Positions 22,429 to 34,722 are shown, counted from the stretch's first letter. The stretch is DNA of 64,000 nucleotides from Piezodorus guildinii (GCA_023052935.1 CM041297.1:112273563-112337562); one strand, 5' to 3'. Program-made: numbers and translations. Notes: generated from the sequence alone by a model not told the origin.

Positions 22429-23328
22429 TTGGGTTGATGCAAAATTAATGCAGGTTTTTAGTAGGTATTGTAAATACGCCATATCTTTACTTTAACCATA
22501 TATATTTAATCAAAATAATTTTCATCTGAATCAATGCACTTTTGCTAACGTTCAACAAGCTTTCTTATTCCACCAGAAAAAAAAATCCGAATCCCTGGGC
22601 TCAATGAAATCACGAAAAGAATTTTCAATGTCGTCCTGGTTTTGAAAATTTTTCTCCCTCAAAAAGTTGTCCAGATGCCTGAAAAAGTGGAAGTCTGTAG
22701 GAGAGAGGTCAGGTAAATAAGGCGGATGTTGGAGAACTTCGTAGCCCAACTCGTGCAGTCGTCGAAGCGTTGGTTGTGCAACGTGTGGTCTGGCGTTATC
22801 GTGGAGCAGGATCGGCCCCTTCCGATTCATCAATGCTGGGCAAAGACGTTGCAATTTTTGAGTTCCGAGTTCCGCCGCCATTTCTCGTGTGGTTTTGGTT
22901 GGGTCTTCTTCCACTTTTGACCTCAGCTGGTCGTTGTCCAGAGCAAGATAACGGCCCCGACCTTCCTTGTCTTCGAGGTCGAAATCTCCTCTGCGAAACT
23001 TCTGGAACCAACGCTGCACCGTGCACTCATTAATATCCCCCTGATCCCACACTTCATTAATATTACGAGCCGTTTGCGCAGCGCTGCGCCCTAATTTAAA
23101 TTCGTAAAAATAAATTTGACGAAAATCGCACTTTGACATTTTCGATTCAAGACCTTTGAACACACTGAACAAAACGATTTTACTAAACAAATTCATGGTG
23201 AAAGAGAGGGTATTAGATGAGGTTTGTTTTGGTATAATAATGATCAATGTTAGGATTAGCTTTGTTTACACAATTGGAATTAAGATATTGCAATAGAGGA
23301 AACCTGCATTAATTTTGCATCAACCCAA
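22429..23328 (-). mobile_element. Mariner element, internally deleted (copy 2)
   Basis: A 900-bp element with near-perfect inverted ends (TTGGGTTGATGC at 22429; GCATCAACCCAA ending 23328) and TA on both sides (22427-22428, 23329-23330). It is the same subfamily as 12351-13260, in opposite orientation, with a different internal deletion. Confidence 0.95.
22552..23139 (-). pseudogene. Mariner transposase, in-frame internal deletion
   Basis: From the ATG at 23139 the frame covers the whole helix-turn-helix region (SAAQTARNINEVWDQG; VQRWFQKFRRGDFDLED) and on through EEDPTKTTREMAAELG. It then jumps, in frame, to QKLQRLCPALMN and the C-terminal catalytic half (LLHDNARPH..34 residues..SPTD). The first catalytic Asp and its surroundings are gone. 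A ninth T in a T-run near the end (eight in copy 1) shifts the last residues, so the normal ERWQKCIDSDGNYFD ending is lost. The product would keep the DNA-binding domain but could not cut. It may be untranslated. Confidence 0.85.
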
Positions 23329-23329
23329 T

Positions 23330-25550
23330 ACTATATTCTTGTGTCACTTCTAAGGAAGTTGTAACTTTAAAATAAGAAAACTGTATGTATACGATTATTT
23401 ACATCTTATTAATCCGAGACTGCAAAAAAAAATACATTATTTAAGGTCCATAATGAAGTCTCCCAAAAATTTTGTGTTAATAGGGTAAACCTTGATTTAA
23501 AAAATAACTAAGCAAGTAATTGAAATCTCATATATTTTATATATATATATTCCTAAGATGTAAGAGCATTTTTTTCATAAATATTTTTGTATAATTTTTC
23601 GAAAATGGCTTCTACGATTTTTTTTTTTAAATCGTGATATCAATTTATATTTACCTGGTATTTAAGCTAGGTCTTGTTCCTTTAAAACTTTTCTAAATAT
23701 CATCCTCTGAATTCATTTCCATTATAAGTAATAATAAGTATTGATAAGCTATTAATGATTTAATTGAAAAAGTTGTAATAAGGGTTAGTGAAAGTTATAA
23801 GTTGCTGAAGCTGTTATTTTTATTATTCTTATTGATTACTATTTAAATGAAATTTAATTTAATATTCCCTGTACTTTAAAAAGTTTTTTTTTTTCTAAAT
23901 TCTCTTAATTTCCTCATAACCTGATTTATCACCCAACGTTATGTATTTATAAGAACCTCTCTGATCTTCCGCTGGTTCTTCAATCAGTGACGTGCCTGGG
24001 AGTGAGGCGTTTGGATCTCTTAGGTTTGGCTTTGTCCTCATAGATGGGAGAGAAGCCTGGTCTGGGATTCTTGAGATTGATTCTGAATATAGCATACTAT
24101 TACGGGAGCTTTTAAGATGTTCATTTGTTTGTAAAGTTTGAATTTTTTCATTACATATATTTTTTACCACTTTTTTGTTTTTTCATTATACTGTTTTCAT
24201 TTAACTTTGATTAACACACGTTTCTCTGTAAATATTGTGTTAATGCAAAGCATTATTACTACTGTCCACAATGAGACAAATTGACATCTGAGTGAATAAA
24301 AATTGTTTTTGAATTATCATTTATCAAAAATATAGCTTATTTTTTTACAATATGAAATATTTCAATTTTTCATAATATTTTTTTATTGCGTACTGGAGCT
24401 GATACTTTAAATTCCACCGAGCCATTTCGCCCACACGCTTGAATGCCATATTTATCCCGGGAAAACTCGAAGATACAGAGGACATATTTAGTGGGACTGA
24501 GAGCCAGCCTTACAATAACTTCCAATACAATAGCCTGGGAGAAGGACTGTGGGAAAAGCCTCTGTTTATACAGACCCGGCAGACCATGGTCTTTATCTGT
24601 TCTAATAAATAGCAGCACACTATCTGGGGTCTAACACACCTCGCGTAGTCTAGAAAGTCCCTTATCTTCACATGTGCTCCTCCTTACCTTCTTAGATCTT
24701 AGGGATAGATATCCGCGTGCTTCGTGGAGGGATGGTTGTTTGTTCTGTAGTTCAATGCTTGTATGTTGATAAGGAATTTATTTTATCTTTCTTTTTTTTT
24801 TTTCTTTCCTTACAACGCACTGCTTTCCTTCGATATTAGCACAAGAGATGTTAAGTAATGGTTACTCATAGTCTATCATTTAGCATGATGTTTTTGATAT
24901 GAGATGATGTACAGTAGCAATGGAATAGTTCTGAAAAACAGGCTGGGTTAAAAAAAAAAAAAACCTGAATTAATCCTTTTTTAAGCGTGCTACGATAACG
25001 GTTGGCCAAACGGCCTTAGTGCATGACCGTTCTAGTATTTCGATCCAATACCACACCACTAAATCTAATTAAACCTTGATGTTGTCTGGTATCTAGAGTC
25101 TGCGTAGTTTGACTGATCACTCATAGTCATTACATCTGAAGCCTATGCAGATTCACCTTTGAAACAATGGTTATTAATTTCTCTGTCTAGATCCAAAGTT
25201 TTTAGTTAAAGTAGGACCAATAGTGAGGTTTTGTTGTATCATTCTTAAACATTTTGTAAACAAAGTTTTATAGGTTTCTTCGATTTTTCTAAAGTTTCTA
25301 AAGATGAATGTGAAGACATCTTTCATACTTCAAAGGAATCTGAAAGTTTACTATTTACTTTACCTACGTTACAGTCCCCTATGTAGGTCGTCATACACTA
25401 GAAAGAAAAATTAAAAAAAAAAAAAACAAAAAAAAAAAAAAAAACATATTTGAATATATTGAACATATTAATGTGTTCTGAAAACGTGTATGCTGTATAT
25501 TGGTTGGAATAGGCTTAAAAACAAATAAAACGTATCCTTTCTGCTCTATT
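23330..25550. other. Intron DNA, mostly unassigned
   Basis: A GC-richer block at about 24380-24740 opens frames on both strands without a recognisable domain. Another at about 24980-25170 is non-coding as far as I can see. A-rich runs lie at about 25410-25445. A possible exon is listed separately at 23895-24170. Confidence 0.4.
23895..24170 (-). CDS. Hypothetical minus-strand ORF, possible exon
   Basis: This frame has a protein-like mix (SISRIPDQASLPSMRTKPN; GSYKYITLGDKSGYEEIKRI) unlike the Tyr/Ile/Phe-rich chance frames around it, and its GC content is above its flanks. No domain, signal peptide or membrane segment is visible and no convincing splice site was found upstream. It could be the last exon of a minus-strand gene nested in the Ig intron, or an old transposon piece. 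Confidence 0.25.
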   Translation of the reverse strand: MVKNICNEKIQTLQTNEHLKSSRNSMLYSESISRIPDQASLPSMRTKPNLRDPNASLPGTSLIEEPAEDQRGSYKYITLGDKSGYEEIKRI

Positions 25551-25554
25551 TATA

Positions 25555-26140
25555 CTAGATCAAACGCCTAACATGGAATCCTCATACTAGACTGAAACGA
25601 CAGGAAACTGCTCGTTGATACAGATTACTACAGCACTTACTCGACAAACGCTCAAAACGTCCTATTTAATAAAAAAAAAACTCATTTTTATAACCATTAT
25701 CAGGTCTATTTGAACCTACGACATTGAGCTGTGGGGGTCTACTAAACCATCAAAGTCCTCTCGCATCCAATCCTTGCAATCCAAAGTCTTTCGGGAAATC
25801 CTCAATGCTCCTTACTTTGTTACCAATAAAATCATCCTCAAATATACCATTTATTGAAGAATTGGGCCGATATAGATATAGATATTAACCATTAATTGGA
25901 ATCTCTCTGCCCACACTGAACCGCTTACCCATGACCTCTCCTCCATATCTATTTCCGACAATCCACCGAGGCAACTTAAAAGAAGACGGACAAGAGACCT
26001 CCTACAATAAATTAGACGTCGGAGTGCTACCAATAGGTAGTTTCATCACAGGACTACCGTGTGTTCTAACCATATATCAATGCTATTTCCTTGTTGTATT
26101 GATTTAATACAGTTCTAAATTACTTTAAATAAATACTAAA
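25555..26140 (+). mobile_element. Jockey-like LINE fragment
   Basis: Frameshifted text matches the region after the RT domain: W-N-P-H-T-R-L-K-R-like at about 25575, the L-W-G-S-T-K-P segment at about 25735, then PPRQLKRRRTRDLL at about 25956. An AT-rich 3' UTR follows. It lies just upstream of the SINE head at 26158 and is separate from the next LINE. Confidence 0.75.
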
Positions 26141-26157
26141 CTATTATACTAGATAAG

Positions 26158-26221
26158 CATCGGGTAGGCTAGCGCGATATTATCCGATGTCAAAGGTTGT
26201 GAGTTGAAATTAAATTAAATG
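26158..26221 (+). mobile_element. SINE family A, 5' half (split copy)
   Basis: The head 'ggctagcgcgatatt..ggttgtgagtt' matches family A. It breaks at AATTAAATG (26213-26221), which is repeated at 27247-27255 where the SINE resumes. The break was caused by the LINE insertion between them. Confidence 0.75.
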
Positions 26222-27246
26222 GGTCTACCTCCTACCTATTTTCTTATTATCCAGTCCTACCTCGCTGATAGATCTTTCAAAATAAATCACAATAGTTCCT
26301 ATTCCTCCATTTTTTTCTCAATCTGCTGGTGCCCCTTAAGGTAGTATCCTAGGAACCATCCTTTACACAGTTTATACAGCTGATATCCCAACCCATCCAA
26401 ACACTTTCCTTTCTACCTATGCTGATGACACGTGTGTGCTATCAGTAGATAATGATCCTGTTACAACCTCCCACACTCTTCAATCCCACATCCGAGACCT
26501 TGAAGTATGGTGCCAGAAATGGAGGATTAAAATTAATTCTAACAAATCCCACCAGATAACCTTTACCCTTCTTCGTAAACCAATGACATATTGCCCTACA
26601 GTATCCTTTAATGACACTCCGCTAGCCCCTGTTGAACAGATTCCATACCTATGACTCCGTCTTGATAAAGGTTTAACTTTGAATTCCCATCCAAGACATA
26701 AACGACAAGAAACTGCCCGACGTTTCGACTACTTCAACACTTACTGGACTAACGCTCCAACCTTCCTCTTAATTATAAAAGACTTATTTATATGAGCATC
26801 GTCAGACCAATATGGACTTACGGAGTAGAGCTCTGGGGCTCTACTAAACCATCGAACTCTTCTCGTATCCAATCTTTATAATCAAAAATCCTCAATGCTC
26901 CTAATTGCGTCCCAAATAAACTCATCCATAAAGACCTTAATATTTCATATGTCGCTGACTTAGCCCGAACCAGTTACCGTTTCTTTCATGACAAACTCCA
27001 TTTCCACTACAATCCATTAGTTTCAATCCTTGCTTCCTCATCGATCCCTGATAATCCTCCGAGGTGTCTGAAAAGAAGATGGGCACGAGACCTTCTAGTT
27101 TAAAATATTTTTAGAGTGCTGCCACTGGGTAGTGGCTCTACATGTATTTCATGACCATTTTCTATATAACCATCACATTTACTCGATGTATAGTATATTT
27201 TTTAAATACAGTTGTAGATATCAATAAATATGTTTAAAAAAAAAAT
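26222..27246 (+). mobile_element. Jockey-like LINE inserted in a SINE
   Basis: A 5'-truncated element with an A-run at 27235-27245 and a 9-bp target duplication (AATTAAATG at 26213-26221 and 27247-27255). Its text runs from the end of RT (QSYLADRSFK, GAP-GSILGTILY, TYADDTCVLS with the catalytic YADD) through VWCQKWRIKIN, WTYGVELWGSTKPSN and CLKRRWARDLL. It carries a few stops (for example at 26336 and 26653) and is no longer active. Confidence 0.9.
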
Positions 27247-27402
27247 AATTAAATGCGGATTCATTTAAAGTCTTTCCCTTGGGATATAAGACCCCTCCTA
27301 CTTATTAAAATAGGAGTACGGAGTGATGACCCTACTCTATAAAATTCATCGAGAAACGCGAGTGTATTCACCAAGCAGATTACACCGGGAGGCCACGGGA
27401 AA
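27247..27402 (+). mobile_element. SINE family A, 3' half (split copy)
   Basis: It continues the SINE after the LINE. It contains 'ggagtgatgaccctactct' and 'attcatcgagaaacgcgag', matching the bodies at 22042-22315 and 6451-6700. Confidence 0.75.
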
Positions 27403-27439
27403 AAAAAATGATCTGGCACTAAGCAACAGTAAGTTATTA

Positions 27440-27800
27440 ATAGAGAAGATGGTTAATGGTTAAGGAACACTTATTGTATTTCTGAGCTAACGTTTCGGTC
27501 TACATAGTGGGACTTTATCAGAGCTAAGAGAAACCTAAGAATAAGTTGGGTACAATAATATAACGACAGAATTAAAATTTAGAAGCAAATATAAAATTAA
27601 ATTAAAATGATAATAAGATTAAAGTAATAAAATATGGAAGGAAACATAAAATTAAAATGATGTTATTGGAATGAGAATATTAGAAAACTATTATGAGAAA
27701 CTAAGAAAATAATTAAATCTTAAAGAGAAAAATATAGAAGCAATTAAACTTTTAAAGAAGAAAATTTGACAACAATTTTGAAGTAATATAGTAATAATAT
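27440..27800 (+). repeat. Dispersed repeat with hammerhead-like end
   Basis: It begins 'ctaacgtttcggtctac..' and continues 'ctaagagaaacc', then a long A-rich body resembling the left arm of the foldback at 9985. On the minus strand it reads CTGATAA (one core base changed), a short GTC/GAC stem, then GAAACGTT. Confidence 0.6.
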
Positions 27801-28329
27801 TTTATAAAAATAACATATATATTAGAAACTAGAAACAACAAGAATACGAATTTTCAAGTAATGTAATAGTAAACTAACAATTATATGTCACGATATATAA
27901 CAGAAAAAAGTAAGGAGAAAGAAATAAGTGCTGAAAAGAAATTATACTCCTAACAACAAGAAAATTACATAGGCACCAACTTAGACAGAACAGGTATCTC
28001 AAGAAATGATAGTTTTAATAAGTTATTAATTTTGATACGATAAAAATTTTATTAAATCCTATTTAGTTTTTTTTCTTATGAAAATTATATTGTTTTTTGC
28101 AAGCAATATTATGCAAAACATTAATTATATTTATAACAATAGTTTGTATGCAGTCAAGTCCAATATTGCTTTATTTACTAGTCTGGAACAGCTTACGCTG
28201 CTTTAATTTTTTAATACGACAATGTCCCTTCTGCCCTTTTCTCGATATAAAGCACAGGCCACAGAGGCTTCATCATTATCACTATATGACCTTAATGAAT
28301 GAAACGCTGAAAAATTAAATAATATCGCT

Positions 28330-28570
28330 CACGAGACCTGGTTCTTTTACAAGACAAAGCTGCTTTATGCATGACTTCATTACACAGCTTCCACGCTACG
28401 GACCAGCGTAGAAAATTTAATGTTTCACCTGACGTAATTATGTCCCTACATTGTGTACGCAGGCTAATTGGCTATGTCGCCAAGCATGCGTAAATATTTC
28501 ATTGCGCTTTATCTGATCCACGCTTGCCCGTGCTGTCCGATGTACCGGGAGTAACGGAGCTCTAATCTCG
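28330..28570. promoter_or_regulatory. Candidate intronic regulatory block
   Basis: This is about 240 bp of notably higher GC and complexity, without repeats or a long frame, deep in the Ig intron. It contains CACCTGACGTAATTATG (E-box next to a CRE/TAATTA-like site), GCTAATTGG and GCATGCGTAAATA. Such islands in large neuronal-gene introns are often enhancers. Here this is inference from composition only. Confidence 0.3.
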
Positions 28571-29559
28571 ACACGGAAATCATTTTAAAAATGAGTTTTA
28601 AATATCATCTGATGAATCTCCCAGCTTCATAAGAGCATCTGGAACCTGTTTTATAAGTAAATATTAGATATGGAAAATCCTGATTCAATATAATTATATT
28701 AACACTATTTATGACTTACTAGTTGTTAAGAGACTATTTATATTTCCTACAAAACTTTATTAATAAACACCATTGCTTTAACTTTACTATAAACAATTTA
28801 ATAGTCCCTGAACTCTCATTTTAATCCATATCAAAGTTATTTTATTTTTTCTGTCTATCTTAAGAACATTCAACTACACGAAATTGAATATACGATTTTA
28901 GAAAGATATATGCCTTTTTCTAATCGATTTTTAGCGTTTTATTATAATTGCCTTTATTTTTATTAATCATTATTATATTCAAAAATATTTTATTAGTGAT
29001 ATTAAAATCTTTTCTTATTAGGACATTTATAATAGTGATCAACATTCATACCATCTTAATACAATTTTTATATGAATAAAGAATTAATAAAAATATGTAC
29101 AATTCATACCTATATTCGTTGTATATAACAATATAATGTATATAACTACAATAACAATGTACATAAATATATCCTAAAAGAAAAGAAAAATAAATTTACT
29201 AAGTTACTAAAATTCTCTGAAATTATGTAGATAGGTAGTAGTAATTTCACAAACAAAATTTTATTATACATTAATAAATAAATAAACGAGACAAAAAAAC
29301 AAAAACAATTTTCCATTACTCAACATGGCGATAAATATAAATCTTATTGCGAAAAAAAAACTAAAACCTAATGCTATTTCTTTTTTAAACATCTGACATA
29401 ATACGGATTTTTTTTTAAAATCTTCTAAATTGAATAAAAGCCATATATTTTCTTCAATAAAGGCTGCATATTAATGATATCCATTGCACAGAAAATTAAA
29501 ATAATAGCTTTAATAAATAATAGCATAAAAATGGAACTCTAATATACATTTTTACAAGA
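28571..29559. other. Intron DNA, nothing recognised
   Basis: AT-rich sequence. No frame, hairpin or named repeat is supported. Confidence 0.45.
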
Positions 29560-30010
29560 GGTCTCGGGGCCACTGCTGTTTTAATCTTCTAGGGCGATGG
29601 TTAGATTGTGCGGAGCTGAATAGGAGTTGAGCTAGAGGATTGGGGACATGGATAAGGTTCTGATGGAATTAGGAGAATTTTGGTTGGAACAGGGCTTAAA
29701 ATAAATGGAATACTTAGGTCGTGGTGTGAGGTATAATTGGTGACGTGATAAGGAGAAATAACTTGTTCGGAGGACTTTGAATTGAAAGAATTGAATGCGT
29801 TTGATTTTAGAAAACTTGGTTTTTCCCCACAGTTCAAGTCCATAGGTCCTAGATAGGTTTCAGTACTGTCTAGTAAATTAGGAATTGGTTTTCAATAGAA
29901 ATTTTTGAGATTTGCTGTTTAACAGTTCTTATAATTTACCAAATCGTCTGTTAAGTTTTTATTGTTCCAATCTAGTATGCGGGTTCCAAGCTTTTCCTTT
30001 GTCTAGAAGG
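29560..30010 (-). mobile_element. Jockey-like LINE fragment
   Basis: The minus strand reads W-N-P-H-T-R-L-like text near 29990, then FNSKSSEQVISPYHVTNYTS (from the Q-S-K-x-L-x-x-I-x-x-A-P-Y-Y-V-T-N region), a proline-rich stretch and the 'gaggtctcgg' 3' end. The layout is the same as the copy at 43900-44990. It is frameshifted. Confidence 0.7.
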
Positions 30011-30628
30011 AATAAAAAAAAAAAACCTGCCTGTAACGATTTTCTCTGTGAGATAGCTGTTTGCTTGGACACTGGGATTCTGATCTCCATGTCTCGTATC
30101 AGATGGTAGCAGACACATTTTCAATTGTCATTCTTTCTAAAATTTGTATCTTTCCAACCATAAATAATATATCTATATTACCATTCTATTGTTCGAGTTA
30201 TAAAAAAATAAAATAACTTAAAACATATTTCTGTTCTTTTTTCCTACGGTTGGTTATCGAATTATTTTATGATACGTTTTTAAACACTTTTATTCAATAA
30301 TAACTAGTAGAAACGGTTAATTATTTGCAATTAAAAACATTAAATATGTTTAAGAGGAAGAAATTGTGAAAATATGGTCTGTCACAGTATTTCAATCTCA
30401 ATAAACCCTCCTTAAAATAACAGGCTATTTGGTTTTATATCTATATAATGATAATAAGATAAAGTCATGTTAGGTCGATTGTGATATTCAGCAATAGCCT
30501 GATACCGAAATTGACTGTAGAAGTCGTAGAGTTGCTTGGTCTATCTTTTTTTGTAAATATCGAAGCCCAAAAAGTCGTTCACTGAACTTTGCAGCGAACA
30601 GGTGTTAAATGTGTAAGCGTATTCAGAT

Positions 30629-31460
30629 CGGTATTTTGAGTGATGCCCTTGCCTGCCTACTCTTCAATCTTGCAGAAGAGAAAGCAGTAAGGAACTCCGG
30701 GATCCAGGTTGGTGAAACAATATTTAACAGATTGGTCCAAATCCTCGGCTATGCAGACGACCTTGACATCATAGCAAGTTCGGAAAAAGCACTCAAGGAA
30801 GCATTCCTTGCATTGGAGGCTGCAGCCAAGAAACTTGGGCTTAGGGTCAACGCAGAAAATACTAAGTATATGCGCATAGGAGGGAAAGAAGGAAAAAAAG
30901 AATACTTCGAAATTGGCCTGTTCAAGTTCAAATGCATTGACAGCTTCGTCTACTTAGAAACCAAAATTAACGAGCAAAATGATATTTCGCAGGAAATTCA
31001 AAGGAAAATTATTGCTGCTAATAGGTGCTACTTCAGTCTAAGGAAGCAGTTTGGCAGCAAATTCATCTCGAAGAAAACAAAAATAATCCTTTACAAAACC
31101 TTAAGGCGACCAGTATTGTTATATGGTTCAGAGGCTTGGGCCATAGCAATCGCTGGATGAAAAAAGGATTCAGATATTCGAGAGGACGATCCTGCGAAAG
31201 ATCTATGGACCCGTAAAAGTAGGTGAATCGTAGACAAGACGCACTTACCAAGAATTTGATCGCCTCTTCAACAGCCCAGAAGGTTGCCAAGGTTGGGAGA
31301 CTCAGATGGGCAGACTATGTCGATCCCCAAAAAGGTCATCTCCGAAGAAATTCATGGCGGAAGAAGAGTGGGGAAGCCTTACCTGAGGTGGATGGATGCT
31401 ATCACAGAAGATGCTAGGACCTTACTCGGCGTTAGGTACTAGGTGATGAGTTGTAGCGCC
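30629..31460 (+). pseudogene. RTE/R1-type LINE reverse transcriptase fragment
   Basis: A long frame to 31160 begins in the middle of RT (SDALACLLFNLAEEKAVRNS), includes the catalytic GYADDLDIIASS and the thumb (KKLGLRVNAENTKYM), then RPVLLYGSEAWAIA. After a stop the C-terminal part continues in shifted frames (DPAKDLWTRK; RWMDAITEDARTLLGVRY). Endonuclease and fingers are missing. The clade (RTE or R1-like) is not certain. Confidence 0.8.
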
Positions 31461-33970
31461 AGATGTTGATGATGATGAGTGATTAAGCTTTTAATAAATT
31501 AGAATTAATAGGAAAAAAATGGTACACAATAGTTTAAATAATCCCATAGCAGGGTCCACTTGGGCCTGTGGGAAGGATAATATGGATTTAAATGATGCCT
31601 CAAAAAAACAAAAAATGGTTAATCAAAATAGTATACCCGTAAACAAAAGTTTTCAACCCAAGATGATAAAGAACTTATTTATTTGAAAATTGGCACTGAA
31701 GGGTTTGTTGTAAACCCATAATTTATATTATTATTTTCTAAAATAAATATTTTCTTTAGAAAATATGTTTTGTCTCAATCATAAAATTTATCATTCTTTT
31801 AAATTTTATTTATTTATTTATTATTTTTTTTTATTTTTTATTTTTTTTTTTCTTACCCTCTGGTTTTATTTTCGAACAAAATACAAATACAAATATAATA
31901 TGTATAGCTGTCAGATTTGTCCTTCTGTTACCCGAGGTATTCTAAAGAGGATTGCTATATGCGCTGGATGCACTAGTAATCTTTCAAGGCTTCTTCTAAG
32001 CCTTATTTATCCATTGCAAAATGGGAGGGACCATTATTAAATTTTATTTCAAGCAGAAAAGTATTTAAGTACTTTAATAAGCCCCACCGATTTGTTTTAA
32101 TTCGTCGAGTTGATAAAAACGGTCCAGGTTTTTAAAAATATAATGGAGATAAAATATATTAAGGCTTCGCTGAAACTACGTGTGATTGATTGATTGTTTT
32201 TCTAACAGTTTTTTTCCGACATTCCATGCAGGCATAAAAAAAAGGTCCACAACCAAGGCTATAGGGTCAAAACAACGTTTTAATGTGACCTCGGAAACTC
32301 TGAATGGAATTCTTTTTAATGATTCGCAATTGAGTGGGATACAAGAGGTTACGAAGGAAATTAAGGTAGTCAGGCTTGCTCATACCAAGTACTTTTTTTC
32401 ATCATATTTATTCTACTTAATTTATAATAAACCTGTCAAGCTTTTTCCTTACTTTTTTGATTATTTTTATTTTAATTTTAAAATGAGAAAATCTGAATAA
32501 TTTTGTCTAAAATCATACATACATGAAAACAAATTACAATCGTCAAACTAGTCTCAGTCCATACCTTAAAATTGTTCAACTACTAAAAAATCGATGTCCA
32601 ACTTTCGAATCAAATTTCTTACCGTAGCACTAGGGAAGTTAAAAAGGCAATCTATGCTTTGTTAATGGACTCCCTAAGAATAAATACGATAAACAGGAAT
32701 AACGGGTACCGATATATTTGCCGAGCAAATATGCTTATGTACGATTACGAATGATGGTGAAAGCCAAATATGGAAGACATAATTCAAGCTATAATTATAC
32801 TTCAGCACTTTTTTATTTTATTTTTATAAACATGGGCATCGTTTCGGGTATTATTCCATCTTCAGGTGAAAAAACAATTTTTTGCCTTTTCATCACAATT
32901 GTATAGCGTATGTTTAGGAAAACAATTGATAATGGAAAAAATTGGATTTTAATAAGAAAAGAGAATCAGCATGGCGGATATACGTTGGTAGTGGATTCCA
33001 GAGAGTAGTAAAGCGGACAATAAAGGAATGATTTAGGGAGTTTTAGTTCTGTGGGCAGGAATGTAAAGATCAGAATAATGCGATCTTCTTTCAAGAGTGT
33101 GGATTAAGATCTTAACTTGTACTTCAATAAGGAACTGAAAAATCTGCATTAAATTCCCTCTTTCTAAATTGTATACTGTACGAAAGACCCACACAGAATA
33201 TCGATTTTACATTTTAGAAATATCTCGAATTCTCCGAATACCCGAAAGGGCTCGAATACTGATAAATATTCCAGAGGTCGATTGACGCAATGCATTATTT
33301 AAAAATACTTTTCTTTGATTTGAAAATAAACTAAAAAAACCAGTGGGAAAATCTTAAATGAAAAAGAAACCATTAAACTAATTAACATCGGTAGTCTTTT
33401 TGACGTTATTTATTTACATTCCATTATATCTTTAAGATTCTAAGTAAAGAATTTATTTGAAATCCTCATGCAAGACTAAAGAAAAAAACTGTTCGTGGAG
33501 TCCTATTAATAGAACAGTAAGCGAAAATGCCACGAACTACAACTTTCTTTTTTTTATTTGATATATTTTTTTTTTTTATTTCATTTGCTTACAATCCTCT
33601 TTATTTTTACATTACAAACAAGAAGATTTGAAAAAGGGGTCAACCTTTTTCTATTAAATCGTGTATCTTATCATTATCAAGCAAATATAAAAATACGGTA
33701 TTAAGCTTTAGAGCGCCAATAAATAATCACATTCTAATCCCAAAATACTCTGAAGAATGCTTAAGGCTCCTTCTTTTGTCTTAAATAACTTTAAATTATG
33801 TTGTAACATTACACAAAATAAATACATCAACTTTAATTCTAACTTTCTGTACTCGGAAGGCAAAAAAAAAAAAAAAATAAAATAAAATAATTTGTTTAAG
33901 GACCTTTTAAATTAAAAAAAGTCATAATGCATCCTCATGGTAGGTCATTCACAAATTTTTATGAATCATA
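31461..33970. other. Intron DNA, unassigned
   Basis: AT-rich with a T-rich tract at about 31800-31855. Short frames at 32186-32500 and 32718-32906 show no motif. Patches at about 32590-32780 and 33000-33120 are of normal complexity but I cannot name them. Confidence 0.4.
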
Positions 33971-33973
33971 TAT

Positions 33974-34025
33974 AAGATAAGCCTTTATTTACAATTTTTG
34001 TTGATAAATAAAGTTTATATATATT
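33974..34025 (-). mobile_element. LINE 3' tail scrap
   Basis: 'ataagcctttattt' and 'acaatttttgtt' are repeated at 34620-34660. On the minus strand both read AATAAAGGCTTATCTT, a LINE 3' end with a pentanucleotide tail. Confidence 0.5.
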
Positions 34026-34199
34026 TATTTTGATTTTAAAACACTTTTAATAATTGATATAAGTTAAAAGAAACAATGTGACCAAATATTGTATACAACT
34101 TTTTAAATAAAATTTACTAACATCTTTTTTAATAAAATTGCAAAAAAAAACTTGATTAAATAAAAATGTTTATGTTTCGATAAATAAAAATAAAATGAT

Positions 34200-34680
34200 T
34201 TTCTACTAATGTGTAGGCCTTTCCTGAAGGAGGAATAGTCTTGATCGGTGACCAGCCGTACCTTTAGGGTTAGGAGTTCGCTACTGGTTTTTCAATTTCT
34301 TGGCATTTTAATTCCTAATATTTTTGATCTTCTGTTTTCCTGTGCCAAGATATTCCTTCTTGTTTCTTAATTTTAAGTTCATCTTTTGAGTTGCCCTCCT
34401 TGCTTACGTTGCTTTCCGAGAGGTGTCCATTCGGTAACTGCCTTGCTCCATCTGAGGTCCTTTATTCGCATAAAATGCCCAGCCCATTCCCTTTTTAGCT
34501 TCCTTATACAACCCACAGCATCCCTCACCAAATTAGTCTCTCTCAGAGTCGTATTTTTTACTTTATGCTTTAAATTCACATTTGTCATGCTCCTGATCTT
34601 ATATAATCATATATTAGATAAGATAAGATAAGCCTTTATTTCACATATTTACAATTTTTGTTCATACATACAGTTTATAT
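34200..34680 (-). mobile_element. RTE/R1-type LINE C-terminal fragments
   Basis: Minus frames read RKLKREWAGHFMRIKDLRWS, then VTEWTPLGKQRKQGGQ, the conserved W-A-G-H-x-x-R...T-E-W-x-P...K-R-x-x-G segment of insect RTE/R1-type LINEs. An acidic/basic end follows toward 34200. A separate 3' tail with (TTATC)n lies at 34612-34680. Fragments only. Confidence 0.7.
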
Positions 34681-34691
34681 ACTCTTCAAAC

Positions 34692-34722
<31 letters not shown>

